Positions 37,934 through 45,447 of a stretch of DNA of 64,000 bases are shown here, one piece after another (position 1 is the first letter of the stretch; each line of letters opens with the position of its first letter). Source of the DNA: RBG-16-66-20 sp036262835 (lineage in GTDB: Bacteria; Pseudomonadota; Gammaproteobacteria; Burkholderiales; SG8-39); contig DATAID010000070.1 in NCBI GenBank assembly GCA_036262835.1, positions 15,379-79,378 on the forward strand, read 5' to 3'. The translations under genes and the position numbers were made by a program. A model generated the notes under the pieces. It was not told the origin of the DNA, did no database searches, and worked only from the letters and a program-made list of their open reading frames with translations.

Positions 37934-38813
37934 CCGCCGCGACGCCCGCGGCGAGCAGCGCCATGCCGGTGAGCTCGCGCCGCGACAGGCGCTCGCGAAA
38001 GAGCTTGAGCGAGACGAGGTAGCTGAAGACGAGCTCGACGAGGCCGAGCGTGCGCACGTGCGCGGCGGGCTGGAGCGCAAAGGCCGTGAACCACCCCGCC
38101 GAAGCGGCGGCGCCCATGAAGCCGGCGAGCACCGAGGGCCGCGAGAGTCTCGCCGCGCGCGCCACGGTCGGCGGACTCTTGAAGAGAAGAAAGCCGCCGA
38201 GCAGCACGGTCTGCATCGCCTGCGCAATGACGAGCGTGAAGGCGGCCGCGAGGAGGAAGCCCGCGCCGGAGAGCGCGAGCGCCGCGCCGCGGTAGCCGAC
38301 CGAAGCGAGCGCGAAGCCCGCGCCCGAGGCGAGCCCGAGGAGGGCCGGCCCCGTTGCCCACCCGAGCTTGACGCCGCCCGGCGTGAGCATGAGCACGCCC
38401 GCGGTGCCCAGGGCGACCGCGACGCCGAGCGGGATCGTGAGCGGATCGCCGAGGAACACGAACGCGAAGATGGCGACCTGCAGGACCTCGCTCTTGGAAT
38501 AGGCGACCCCGAGCGCGAAGTTGCGCTCCTCCATGACCCGCAGCAGCAGCGCCGTGGCGACGATCTGGGTGACGGCGCCGAGAAGCACCCAGAGCAGGAA
38601 CGGCGAATTGATTTCAGGAAGCTTTTCGTGGACGAACGCTTGAACCGCGAAAAGCCAGACGACGGCAAAAGGCAAGCCGTAGAGGAACCGGACCCAGGTC
38701 GCGCCCAGCGTCCCGAGCTCGGCCGTAAGGCTGCGCTGCGCGGCATTCCTCACGGTCTGGGCGAACGCCGCCCAGACGGTAATCGGGATCCACCACCAGT
38801 CGGCGGGGCTCAA
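37917..38813 (-). CDS. EamA/DMT-superfamily transporter
   Basis: A 298-residue inner-membrane protein with about ten hydrophobic helices arranged as two EamA repeats (first to about 140, second from about 150). The second repeat ends in the usual 'FRERLSRRELTGMALLAAGV'. Members export amino acids, sugars or other metabolites. Its substrate is unknown. It overlaps the 3' end of the epoxide hydrolase by 17 nt tail to tail and lies 19 nt downstream of the cupin gene on the same strand. Confidence 0.85.
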   Translation of the reverse strand: MSPADWWWIPITVWAAFAQTVRNAAQRSLTAELGTLGATWVRFLYGLPFAVVWLFAVQAFVHEKLPEINSPFLLWVLLGAVTQIVATALLLRVMEERNFALGVAYSKSEVLQVAIFAFVFLGDPLTIPLGVAVALGTAGVLMLTPGGVKLGWATGPALLGLASGAGFALASVGYRGAALALSGAGFLLAAAFTLVIAQAMQTVLLGGFLLFKSPPTVARAARLSRPSVLAGFMGAAASAGWFTAFALQPAAHVRTLGLVELVFSYLVSLKLFRERLSRRELTGMALLAAGVAAVTLFR

Positions 38814-38832
38814 GGGGGGGTAGGCCCGGGCC

Positions 38833-39300
38833 TTACTTGCGGGGGGCCGGGTGGATGTTGTCCACCCAGTGCACTTCTTCGGGCTTCTCGACGACGGGGA
38901 TGTCGAGGTTCACGACCACGGGCTCCTGGCCGCTGCGGCAGAGGACGCAGGAGAGCGGCTCGGTGTCGCTTGCGTTGATTTCCTGGTGGGGCACGTACGG
39001 CGGCACATAGATGAAGTCGCCCGGGCCGGCTTCGGCGACGAATTCGAGCTGCTCGCCCCAGCGCATGCGCGCCTTGCCGGAGACGACGTAGATCACGCTC
39101 TCGACCGGGCCGTGGTGGTGCGCGCCGGTTTTCGCCCTGGGATGGATGACCACGGTGCCCGCCCACAGCTTCTCGGCGCCGGCGCGTGCGCGCGTGATCG
39201 CCGCGGCGCGGTTCATGCCGGGCGTTTGCGGGGTGTTGATGTCGAGCTCGTTCGCATGGACGACGCGAACGCCCGAGAGCTTCCATTTCGAGTCGGCCAT
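38833..39300 (-). CDS. Cupin-domain protein
   Basis: A 155-residue single-domain cupin. Metal motif 1 is 'KTGAHHHGPVESVIYVVSG' (about 59-77), holding His, His and Glu, and motif 2 is 'GPGDFIYVPPYVPHQ' (about 96-110) with the last His. It therefore probably binds one divalent metal. The reaction is unknown; single cupins include dioxygenases, isomerases and sugar sensors. The following EamA transporter gene may be co-transcribed. No signal peptide. Confidence 0.85.
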   Translation of the reverse strand: MADSKWKLSGVRVVHANELDINTPQTPGMNRAAAITRARAGAEKLWAGTVVIHPRAKTGAHHHGPVESVIYVVSGKARMRWGEQLEFVAEAGPGDFIYVPPYVPHQEINASDTEPLSCVLCRSGQEPVVVNLDIPVVEKPEEVHWVDNIHPAPRK

Positions 39301-39332
39301 GGCGCTACCTCACCGGGCCGAATTTACCTTAC

Positions 39333-39965
39333 TCAGCGCTGCGGGGGCGGAGCGGAGGAATGGCGCGGCATGCGGTCGTCATCGCGCCGCGCCTGCGCGG
39401 GCGGGACATCGTCCTGCCTTGCCTGCGGGGGCGGCGGCTGCCGGCCCTGCGCGATGTCCTCGTTGGCGAAGCGCTGCACGAGCGCGTAGAAGCCCTGGTA
39501 GAACTTGGGATCCTGGATGGTCTCGCGCGACTGCACCGAGAGCCGCTTCTCGGAGCCCGAGGGCAGGCTCAGCGTGAACACGCTGATGCCGGTCGTGGTC
39601 GAGTAGCCCACCTTCTGCAGCGTGCTGATCTCGCGCGAGGCGGTGGCGAACACGGTGCTCGTGCCGTCGCGGTTGTCCACGCAGGTCGCCTGCATGCGCT
39701 GCGTGATGTTGGTTTCTTCGTCCTTCTGCGTATCCTTGTAGCCGCTCATGACGAGCGAATCGGCGCTGCGCTCGAGCATGTAGCCCTGCGTGAGGAAGGC
39801 GCGCTTCACGGCCCAGCACACGTTCTCGCCGGGTCCCTTCACGCGCTGACTGTAAGGCGTGTCGGCGCGGAATTCCTCCTTCACGACCTTCTTGCCGCCG
39901 CAGCCGCCGAGGATGACAAGCGCGGGCAACGCAACGGCGAGCAACACCTTCGCATGTGTGGCCAT
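39333..39965 (-). CDS. DUF2242 lipoprotein
   Basis: A 210-residue predicted lipoprotein. The signal ends in 'LVILGGC' (lipid-modified Cys at about 22), followed by the DUF2242 domain ('TPYSQRVKGPGENVCWAVKR', 'LTQGYMLERSADSLVMSGYK'). A Pro/Gln/Arg-rich C-terminal tail follows ('QGRQPPPPQARQDDVPP'). DUF2242 is largely betaproteobacterial and uncharacterised. The ATG at 39965 starts a proper signal peptide; the earlier start at 39992 adds nine non-signal residues. A 206-nt gap separates it from the divergent His-rich gene. Confidence 0.82.
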   Translation of the reverse strand: MATHAKVLLAVALPALVILGGCGGKKVVKEEFRADTPYSQRVKGPGENVCWAVKRAFLTQGYMLERSADSLVMSGYKDTQKDEETNITQRMQATCVDNRDGTSTVFATASREISTLQKVGYSTTTGISVFTLSLPSGSEKRLSVQSRETIQDPKFYQGFYALVQRFANEDIAQGRQPPPPQARQDDVPPAQARRDDDRMPRHSSAPPPQR

Positions 39966-40171
39966 GGGAGTTGGGGTCCGCCGCGGATGCAAAAGTTCCG
40001 GACCGGGTCCGGCGCGCTCATGCAGTGCAAACGACCCTTGGCGTCACACAATGCTCGATGGGGTCGCCCTCGAACGACGCGGCGCGGCCGGAAGCGTACG
40101 TAGGCGATTGATTTTCCTCGGTGGCATGTGCTTTGCGGCTTGGCAGGCGTTGTACCCACAAGGAGACTGAT

Positions 40172-41125
40172 ATGCAAAGGCAACGTCATACCTTGCTGTC
40201 ACTCGCAGTATGCGCCGCGCTCGGCGGCGCGCTGCCTGCGGTCTACGCGCAGACGCAGGACCGCTCGTCCGACACGCGCTCCGACCAGAGCACGCAGGAC
40301 AGGCAGTCCAACGCGCGGCCCGAGGCCCAACAGGGCACCGAGCGCGACCGGTTCCTCTGGGACCGGAACGAGTACCGCGACCGGCAGGACATCGCGTCGA
40401 ACCGCCAGGACACGCGCCACGCCTCGTGGAGGAACGGCGATCACGACAACGGCTGGCATAACGGCTGGAGCGGGAATGACAACGGCTTGCACAACGGCTG
40501 GCGCGACCACGACCATGACAAATGGCGCGATCACGACGGCTGGCGCAAGCACGGCGATTTCCGCGGCGACTTCCGCGATATCCGGAATAACGCCGAGATC
40601 CGGGGCGACTTCCGCGAGATCCGCGAGGACCGCGCCGAATTGCAGCGCGACCTCGCCGAGCGTGCGGCCAACCGCGACCAGCTGAAGGTCGCGCTCGGCA
40701 CCAACGACCGTGACGGCATCGCCTGGGAGCGGGGCCAGATCCGCGAGAACAACCGCGAGATCCGGCAGGACCGCCGGGAGCTGCGGGGCGACTTCCGCGA
40801 GTTGCGCTCGGACTTCCGCGACGTGCGGAACGACCGGCATGACTTCGATCGCCACGATGGCGACCATCGCTTCGGCGAGCACCACGGCGACCATCGCTTC
40901 GGCGACCGCGACCGCCATCGTGACGTAAGGCACGTCGATTTCAGGCACGACTCGCACGATCGGCGCGACTTCGGTCACGACCGCGGCGAACGCCACGGGT
41001 TCGACCGCAACAGCCACGACCGGCGCGACTTCGGCCACGACCGGGGCCACAACGGCCGCAGCACGGAGTTCACCCACAAGGATGACACCCGCGTGAAAGC
41101 GGACGCGAAAGTGGCGTCGAAGTAG
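40172..41125 (+). CDS. His/Asp/Arg-rich repetitive exported protein
   Basis: A 317-residue protein with a signal peptide (cleavage near VYAQT, about 27) and then extreme composition. A 'WHNGW/WRDHDHDKW' segment lies at about 100-130. A highly charged helical middle has repeating 'RGDFRDIR/RGDFREIR/RGDFRELR' units (about 135-225). A C-terminal part repeats 'HGDHRFG' and 'SHDRRDFGHDRG'. The His/Asp density suggests binding of metals such as Zn, Ni or Cu in the periplasm; the middle looks like a charged coiled coil. AGGAG precedes the ATG by 7 nt. No family recognised. A GC hairpin follows the stop. Confidence 0.75.
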   Translation: MQRQRHTLLSLAVCAALGGALPAVYAQTQDRSSDTRSDQSTQDRQSNARPEAQQGTERDRFLWDRNEYRDRQDIASNRQDTRHASWRNGDHDNGWHNGWSGNDNGLHNGWRDHDHDKWRDHDGWRKHGDFRGDFRDIRNNAEIRGDFREIREDRAELQRDLAERAANRDQLKVALGTNDRDGIAWERGQIRENNREIRQDRRELRGDFRELRSDFRDVRNDRHDFDRHDGDHRFGEHHGDHRFGDRDRHRDVRHVDFRHDSHDRRDFGHDRGERHGFDRNSHDRRDFGHDRGHNGRSTEFTHKDDTRVKADAKVASK

Positions 41126-41150
41126 TCAAGTAGTCATTGGAAGGCGTTTT

Positions 41151-41177
41151 GGTCCCCGGGGCTGCGGCCCCGGGGCC
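41151..41177. terminator. Strong GC hairpin after the His-rich gene
   Basis: Arms GGTCCCCGGGGC (41151-41162) and GCCCCGGGGCC (41167-41177) around a 4-nt loop. Only a short T-containing tail (TTGCTT) follows on the plus strand; on the minus strand it is followed by AAAACG. Likely a terminator or RNA-stabilising stem between this gene and sodB. Confidence 0.4.
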
Positions 41178-41206
41178 TTGCTTAGCGGAAAGGCAGGAAA
41201 CCTGTG

Positions 41207-41827
41207 ATGCAGCTCGTCAAGTCAGGAAGCGCGACCGAGTTCCAGATCCCCGACCTGCCGTACCCGGTCGACGCGCTCGAGCCCGTGCTCTCGCGCGAGA
41301 CCCTCGAGTATCACTACGGCGCGCACCACCTCGGCTACGTGGAGAAGCTGAACGGCCTCGTCGCCGGCACGCGCCTCGAGCACGCCACGCTCGAGCAGAT
41401 CGTGCGCACCTCGACCGGCGCCGTGTTCAACAATGCGGCGCAGGTGTGGAACCACAACTTCTACTGGGATTGCATGGCGCCGCAGGGCGCGCGCGGCGCG
41501 GGTTCCGGCCCTCAGGGCGACCTCGCCACGCGCCTTGCCTCGACCTTCGGCTCCTTCGAGAGCTTCAAGGAGGTCTTCAAGCGCCACGCCGTGCAGAAAT
41601 TCGGCTCGGGCTGGACTTGGCTCGTGAAGACGGGCGACGGCCTGCTCGTCGTGCGCAACACCGATGACGCCGACACGCCGATTCGCACCAACGAGACGCC
41701 GCTCCTCACCTGCGACGTGTGGGAGCACGCGTACTACGTCGATTACCGCAATGACCGCGCCAAGTACGTCGACGCGTTCATGAGCATCGTCAACTGGAAG
41801 TTTGTGGAAGGAAACCTGAAGCCATGA
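41207..41827 (+). CDS. sodB: Superoxide dismutase, Fe-type
   Basis: A 206-residue cytosolic SOD. Metal ligands are visible: His in 'EYHYGAHH', His in 'VWNHNFYW', and Asp and His in 'DVWEHAYYVDYRND'. The Gln in 'NNAAQVWNH', four residues before the second His, is the position that marks iron enzymes (Gln69 of E. coli FeSOD). There is no signal peptide, so it protects the cytoplasm. The ATG at 41207 is used; a GTG lies one codon earlier. Its TGA overlaps the ATG of a small EF-hand gene, implying joint expression. Confidence 0.95.
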   Translation: MQLVKSGSATEFQIPDLPYPVDALEPVLSRETLEYHYGAHHLGYVEKLNGLVAGTRLEHATLEQIVRTSTGAVFNNAAQVWNHNFYWDCMAPQGARGAGSGPQGDLATRLASTFGSFESFKEVFKRHAVQKFGSGWTWLVKTGDGLLVVRNTDDADTPIRTNETPLLTCDVWEHAYYVDYRNDRAKYVDAFMSIVNWKFVEGNLKP

Positions 41828-42117
41828 CGACCCACCGAGTGTTGCAGGCCGCCGTCGCAACCGCCGCCGCGCTCCTGAGCGCGGCGGCGGTTCCGGCGCT
41901 CGCCGGCGAAGCCGCCACCACTGCGGGGCCGCCGAGCCCCTATGCCGTGACCTTCGAGCAGCTCGACAGCAACCGGGACGGCAAGCTCTCGTTCAGCGAG
42001 GCCTTCGCCAACCCCACGCTGAGCAACAACTTCAACCTGATCGACAGCAACGCGGACGGCTTCCTCAGCCTCGCGGAGATTCGCGCCGCCATCGGCGGGA
42101 GCGTGTTCGGCGGTTGA
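41824..42117 (+). CDS. Exported EF-hand protein coupled to sodB
   Basis: A 97-residue protein. It has a signal peptide (cleavage near ALAGE, about 28) and two EF-hand loops: 'DSNRDGKLSFSE' (about 48-59) and 'DSNADGFLSLAE' (about 74-85). Predicted periplasmic Ca2+ binder. Its ATG overlaps the sodB stop by 4 nt, an unexpected link between a cytosolic antioxidant enzyme and a periplasmic calcium protein. Whether the link is functional is not known. Confidence 0.8.
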   Translation: MTTHRVLQAAVATAAALLSAAAVPALAGEAATTAGPPSPYAVTFEQLDSNRDGKLSFSEAFANPTLSNNFNLIDSNADGFLSLAEIRAAIGGSVFGG

Positions 42118-42129
42118 GCGGCGGCGGGG

Positions 42130-43032
42130 CTAGGGCTTGACCGGCGTCTGCGCCGGCAGCTTGAGTCGCCGGCGCTCCATCTCGGCGCGCACCAGGTCCG
42201 GGCGGTCGCTGATGATGCCGTCCACCGCCGCTTCGAGCATGCGCTCGATGTCGGCCGGCTCGTTCACCGTCCACACGACGACCTTCAGCCCGAGCTGGCG
42301 CGCCTTCCACAGCCGCTCCGGCGTGAGGGTGCGAAAGCTCGGCGACCAGATCGTGCCGCCGGCCGCCTTGATTCTGTCGAGCGTGTCCTCGGCGAGGCTG
42401 TTTCCCGTCAGATAGACCGTCGGAATCTCCGGCGCCTCGTCCTGCACCACCTTCAGCGTGCGCCAGTCGAAGGACTGGATCGTGGTGCGCTGCTGCATTC
42501 CGGCCTTGCGCACTTCGGCGATGAGTGCGCGCGCGAACGCCTCGGGCGGCAGCGTCTCGTCGGGCGCCTGGGCGGAGGTCTTGGTCTCGATGTTGAAGCG
42601 CACCTCCTGGTTGCCGGACTTCGCCGCGAGCGCGAAGACATCGGCGAGCTTCGGGACGCGCGTGCCGTCGGCCGGGCGCTGGCCGGGCAGGGGCTTCGCA
42701 TACTCGCTGCCGGGGCGAAGGCGGCCCACGTCGTAGCGCTCGAGTTCTGCGAAGGTGAGCGAGTGGATCGTCGGTGTCGGCTTCTCCACCCATTGGCCGT
42801 CCGGTCCGCGCGCAACGTCGGGGTTGAGCCGGCGGTCATGGTGGACGACGAGCACGCCGTCCTTGGTGATGCCGACGTCCATCTCGAGCGTGGAGACGCC
42901 GAGCGTCAATGCCGCCGCGAAAGCGGGAAGCGTGTTCTCGGGCGCAAGCCCGCGCGCGCCTCGATGGCCCTGCAGGTCGAATGCGAGGCATGGCGAAGCC
43001 CAGAGGGCGAGAATCAGGATTTTCTCAAGCAT
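42130..43032 (-). CDS. Glycerophosphodiester phosphodiesterase, exported
   Basis: A 300-residue TIM-barrel GDPD that hydrolyses deacylated phospholipids to glycerol 3-phosphate and alcohol. The signal peptide is 'MLEKILILALWASPCLA'. The catalytic 'GHRGARGLAPENT' (His, Arg, Glu-Asn; about 22-34) is followed by the metal pair Glu/Asp in 'LEMDVGITKDG' and 'VVHHD' (about 63-67). 'IETKTSAQAP' and 'VWTVNEP' complete the active site. The signal peptide makes it GlpQ-like (periplasmic) rather than cytosolic UgpQ-like. It overlaps the CinA gene by 19 nt. Confidence 0.92.
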   Translation of the reverse strand: MLEKILILALWASPCLAFDLQGHRGARGLAPENTLPAFAAALTLGVSTLEMDVGITKDGVLVVHHDRRLNPDVARGPDGQWVEKPTPTIHSLTFAELERYDVGRLRPGSEYAKPLPGQRPADGTRVPKLADVFALAAKSGNQEVRFNIETKTSAQAPDETLPPEAFARALIAEVRKAGMQQRTTIQSFDWRTLKVVQDEAPEIPTVYLTGNSLAEDTLDRIKAAGGTIWSPSFRTLTPERLWKARQLGLKVVVWTVNEPADIERMLEAAVDGIISDRPDLVRAEMERRRLKLPAQTPVKP

Positions 43033-43502
43033 GATTCAAGCAGCTCGAGCGCCCGCAACGCAAATACTTTCATGTTGGCCTCCCGGTCCGGACTGCCGGT
43101 CTCGATCGCGAGCGAGGCCTCGAGCGGGCCGCTCACCGCGATGCAGGCGTGGCCGGGCGCATCGCCGTAGCGGTTGCCGGTCGGACCGCTCGCGCCCGTC
43201 TCCGCCAATCCCCAGGTCGCGCCGAGCCGCTCGCGGATTCGCTGGGCGGCAAGCCTTGCATAGGGCTCGCTCGCCGATCGGATGCCCCGCATTTCGTCTT
43301 TGCTTATGGAGAGAATTTTCTCGCGCGAGATTCCGGTATAGACAACGGCACCTCCAAGGTAATAGGCGGAGGCGCCTGGCACGGCAACAAGGGCCGCATT
43401 GATGAGCCCGCCGGCCGAGGACTCGGACACGCCGATCGTCTGCTTGCGCGCCTTGAGGAGCTCGCCGACGCTCTGTCCGGCCTCTGCGAGGGAGGAGGGC
43501 AT
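43014..43502 (-). CDS. CinA-family nicotinamide-nucleotide amidohydrolase
   Basis: A 162-residue stand-alone C-terminal CinA domain (PncC type), which deamidates NMN to NaMN for NAD recycling. 'VSESSAGGLINAALVAVPGA' (about 25-44) carries the Ser/Ser active-site loop, and 'GLAETGASGPTG' (about 97-108) the second conserved loop. The N-terminal MoaB-like domain of full CinA is absent, as in E. coli PncC/YgaD. A TATAGT element lies exactly 6 nt before the ATG, so the mRNA should be leaderless. The GDPD gene overlaps its end. Confidence 0.88.
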   Translation of the reverse strand: MPSSLAEAGQSVGELLKARKQTIGVSESSAGGLINAALVAVPGASAYYLGGAVVYTGISREKILSISKDEMRGIRSASEPYARLAAQRIRERLGATWGLAETGASGPTGNRYGDAPGHACIAVSGPLEASLAIETGSPDREANMKVFALRALELLESCLRKS

Positions 43503-43522
43503 GGCGTGACTATACTTATCCC
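43503..43522. promoter_or_regulatory. Symmetrical divergent promoter for two leaderless mRNAs
   Basis: The whole intergenic region between the CinA and ParB-like start codons is 20 bp. The core ACTATACT (43509-43516) reads TATACT rightwards (43511-43516) and TATAGT leftwards (43509-43514). Each hexamer is followed by exactly 6 nt and then ATG, which places both start codons at +1. No Shine-Dalgarno can fit. This is the cleanest case of several in the window. Confidence 0.6.
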
Positions 43523-44503
43523 ATGGCGATCAGAAAATCGGGCCTGAAGCGCGCGGCCCCGAAAAAACGCCCGCGCAAGGCCAAGGCCGGAACCCGGGGG
43601 TTGCTGCCGCCGGAAACCGTTCTCGATCTTTCGGATAAAGCCATAGAAGAAGCCAAAAGCAGGATCGAAAGCGAAGGCGGGGTGGTGCTCGGGGGCTATC
43701 ACGACCCGCTCGGCAACAACCCGCTCCTTTTCGCCGTGCTGCCGATCGACAAGGTCGAGCCGACCCCCTTCCAGCGCGACGTCTCCGACATGCACCACAA
43801 GCGCCTCGCGGACGTCATCCACCGCACCGGCCTTTTCCTCGATCCGATCATCGCCATCACCGCGCCCGGGAAAGGCTTCTGGACGCCGAACGGCGGGCAC
43901 CGGCTCGCGGCGATGCGGCGGCTCGGCGCGCGCTCGGTCACCGCGCTCCTCGTGCCCAAGCGCGAGGTGGCCTGGCAGATCCTCGCGCTGAACACCGAGA
44001 AAGCGCACAACCTCAAGGACAAGTCCCTCGAGGTGATCCGCATCTTCCGCAACCTGCTCGAAGAGGACGGCCGGCGCCCGGAGAAGCAGTTCGATTTCTA
44101 CTTCGAGGAGGCCGCCTACATCACGCTCGGCCTTTGCTACGAGAAGAACGCGCGCTTCAGCGGCGCGGCTTATCGAGGAATCGTGCGGAGGCTGGAGGGG
44201 TTTTCAGATTCTTCTCTTTCTGATTCTTTAAAAACTCACAAAGATCACGCAGAACAGCTCATCGATCTCGATGAGAAGGTGGCCGGCGTCGTCGCGAAGC
44301 TGAAAGCGAAGGGCTTCGTCAGCCCCTACCTGAAGAGCTTCGTGGTGGCGCGCGTCAATCCGTTGCGCTTCATGCAGGGCGAGCCGCCGCCGCTCGAGAG
44401 CGTCCTGAAGACGATGCGCGAGCGGCTGGCGAAGTTCAACGTCGAGAAAATCAGGCAGGAGGACATCGCCAGCTCGGGCGGTCCTCCTGATGATTCGGAC
44501 TAA
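43523..44503 (+). CDS. Orphan ParB-like DNA-binding/CTPase-domain protein
   Basis: A 326-residue protein with a very basic N-terminus ('RKSGLKRAAPKKRPRKAK') and a ParB N-terminal domain over about 70-150. 'IDKVEPTPFQRD' and 'WTPNGGHRLAAMRRLGA' replace the usual G-E-R-R box with G-G-H-R. A helical region with lower similarity follows. Canonical ParB proteins bind parS and CTP and pair with ParA. No ParA lies next to it and no parS-like site was noticed nearby, so it is more likely a specialised regulator or nuclease-like ParB paralogue. It is preceded by TATACT at leaderless spacing. A short lower-GC stretch lies at 44195-44250. Confidence 0.8.
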   Translation: MAIRKSGLKRAAPKKRPRKAKAGTRGLLPPETVLDLSDKAIEEAKSRIESEGGVVLGGYHDPLGNNPLLFAVLPIDKVEPTPFQRDVSDMHHKRLADVIHRTGLFLDPIIAITAPGKGFWTPNGGHRLAAMRRLGARSVTALLVPKREVAWQILALNTEKAHNLKDKSLEVIRIFRNLLEEDGRRPEKQFDFYFEEAAYITLGLCYEKNARFSGAAYRGIVRRLEGFSDSSLSDSLKTHKDHAEQLIDLDEKVAGVVAKLKAKGFVSPYLKSFVVARVNPLRFMQGEPPPLESVLKTMRERLAKFNVEKIRQEDIASSGGPPDDSD

Positions 44504-44510
44504 AACCCGG

Positions 44511-44530
44511 GTTCCCGCTTTCGCGGGAAC
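44511..44530. repeat. REP-like palindrome between convergent genes
   Basis: A perfect 8-bp stem GTTCCCGC/GCGGGAAC with loop TTTC, flanked by CCCGG and GACGG, lies in the 33-nt gap between two convergent genes. The TTCCCGC...GCGGGAA core matches the general form of dispersed intergenic palindromes common in beta- and gammaproteobacterial chromosomes. It may act as a bidirectional transcript end. It is the only copy seen in this window. Confidence 0.55.
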
Positions 44531-44536
44531 GACGGC

Positions 44537-45424
44537 TCAACGCAGGTCGAGGATCCTCACCTGGCTTTGCACCAGGTCGGGGACGTAGACCATCGAGCCT
44601 TCCTTGGTCTTCAGCACGCAGAAATCCGCCGGCCCCTTGAAGCCGAGCGCGATCTTGTGCATGCCGTCCTTCTCGCTCCAGTAGAAGAGCGAGCCCGAGC
44701 TCCAGTCGGTGACGAGCAGCGAGCCGTCGTCCCTTTCGTAGGCGCCGTCCAGGCGCCCGATCGGGTCGCTGATGGGCCGGATCTGCCCGCTAACGCCGTA
44801 GACGTACATCGCGCGGTCGTTCGGGGGCGCGAAGCCGACCATCAGCACGCGGCCGTCGCGCAGGGGCCAAAGGCCGTTCGGGTTCACGCCCGCGCCCTTG
44901 AAGAGCGAGGTCACCTTCGGCGACTTGGCGTTGAGGAAATCGGCCGGCTCGACCTTGACGAGCTGGTCGCTGCGGTTGTCGGAGAGGATCACCGCGTTGT
45001 CCATCACGATCGGATCGTTCGCGAACACGACGCCGGGGAGCGCGAGCTTGCGGCCCTTCTTCGTGTTCAGGTCGAAGATCCACAGCGCGTCGATGTCGGT
45101 CACCCAGAGGCGGTCGCCCTGCACCCAGATGCCCTTGGGCTTGTTCATCGGGTCGCTCGCCGTGCCGGCGAGGAACTTCTGCTCCAGGATCTTTCCGTCC
45201 GTCGACACCTTGCTGATGTAGCCCATGCCGTCCTTCAGGCCCGGGTCGAGCTTGGGCGAGCCGAAGTTGCCGACGTAGAGCACCTTGCGCTTCGCGTCGC
45301 AGCCGACGGACTCCGGGTTGACGAAGCCGCCGACCGTCCTGTCGCCCGCGACGTGCGGCGGGCGCGCAAGCGCGGTGAGGCAGGTGAGCGCCGCGGCGGC
45401 GCAGACGAGTGTTTTTCCGAGCAT
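44537..45424 (-). CDS. Exported SMP-30/NHL-type beta-propeller protein
   Basis: A 295-residue protein with a signal peptide (about 1-20) and repeated propeller-blade motifs of the 'P.gi.v..drlwvtDi' type ('NKPKGIWVQGDRLWVTDIDA', 'LVTDWSSGSLFYWSE', 'SMVYVPDLVQSQVRILDL'). Such proteins are lactonases, binding scaffolds or sensors. The metal-ligand set of gluconolactonases cannot be confirmed. Two cysteines in the mature part are far apart. The neighbouring MliC-like lipoprotein is on the same strand 23 nt upstream. Confidence 0.75.
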   Translation of the reverse strand: MLGKTLVCAAAALTCLTALARPPHVAGDRTVGGFVNPESVGCDAKRKVLYVGNFGSPKLDPGLKDGMGYISKVSTDGKILEQKFLAGTASDPMNKPKGIWVQGDRLWVTDIDALWIFDLNTKKGRKLALPGVVFANDPIVMDNAVILSDNRSDQLVKVEPADFLNAKSPKVTSLFKGAGVNPNGLWPLRDGRVLMVGFAPPNDRAMYVYGVSGQIRPISDPIGRLDGAYERDDGSLLVTDWSSGSLFYWSEKDGMHKIALGFKGPADFCVLKTKEGSMVYVPDLVQSQVRILDLR

Positions 45425-45447
45425 GGTCGAACTCCCTTTTTAGAAAT

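Noticed and set aside
36431..38746. A 771-codon open frame on the minus strand running across the epoxide hydrolase and EamA genes
   Set aside because: Only the last 118 codons form a plausible folded protein; the rest is a Ser/Arg-rich shadow overlapping two well-supported genes.
43523..44503. A plasmid or chromosomal partition locus
   Set aside because: No parA, parS-like palindrome or replication gene is nearby, and the surrounding genes are ordinary chromosomal ones.
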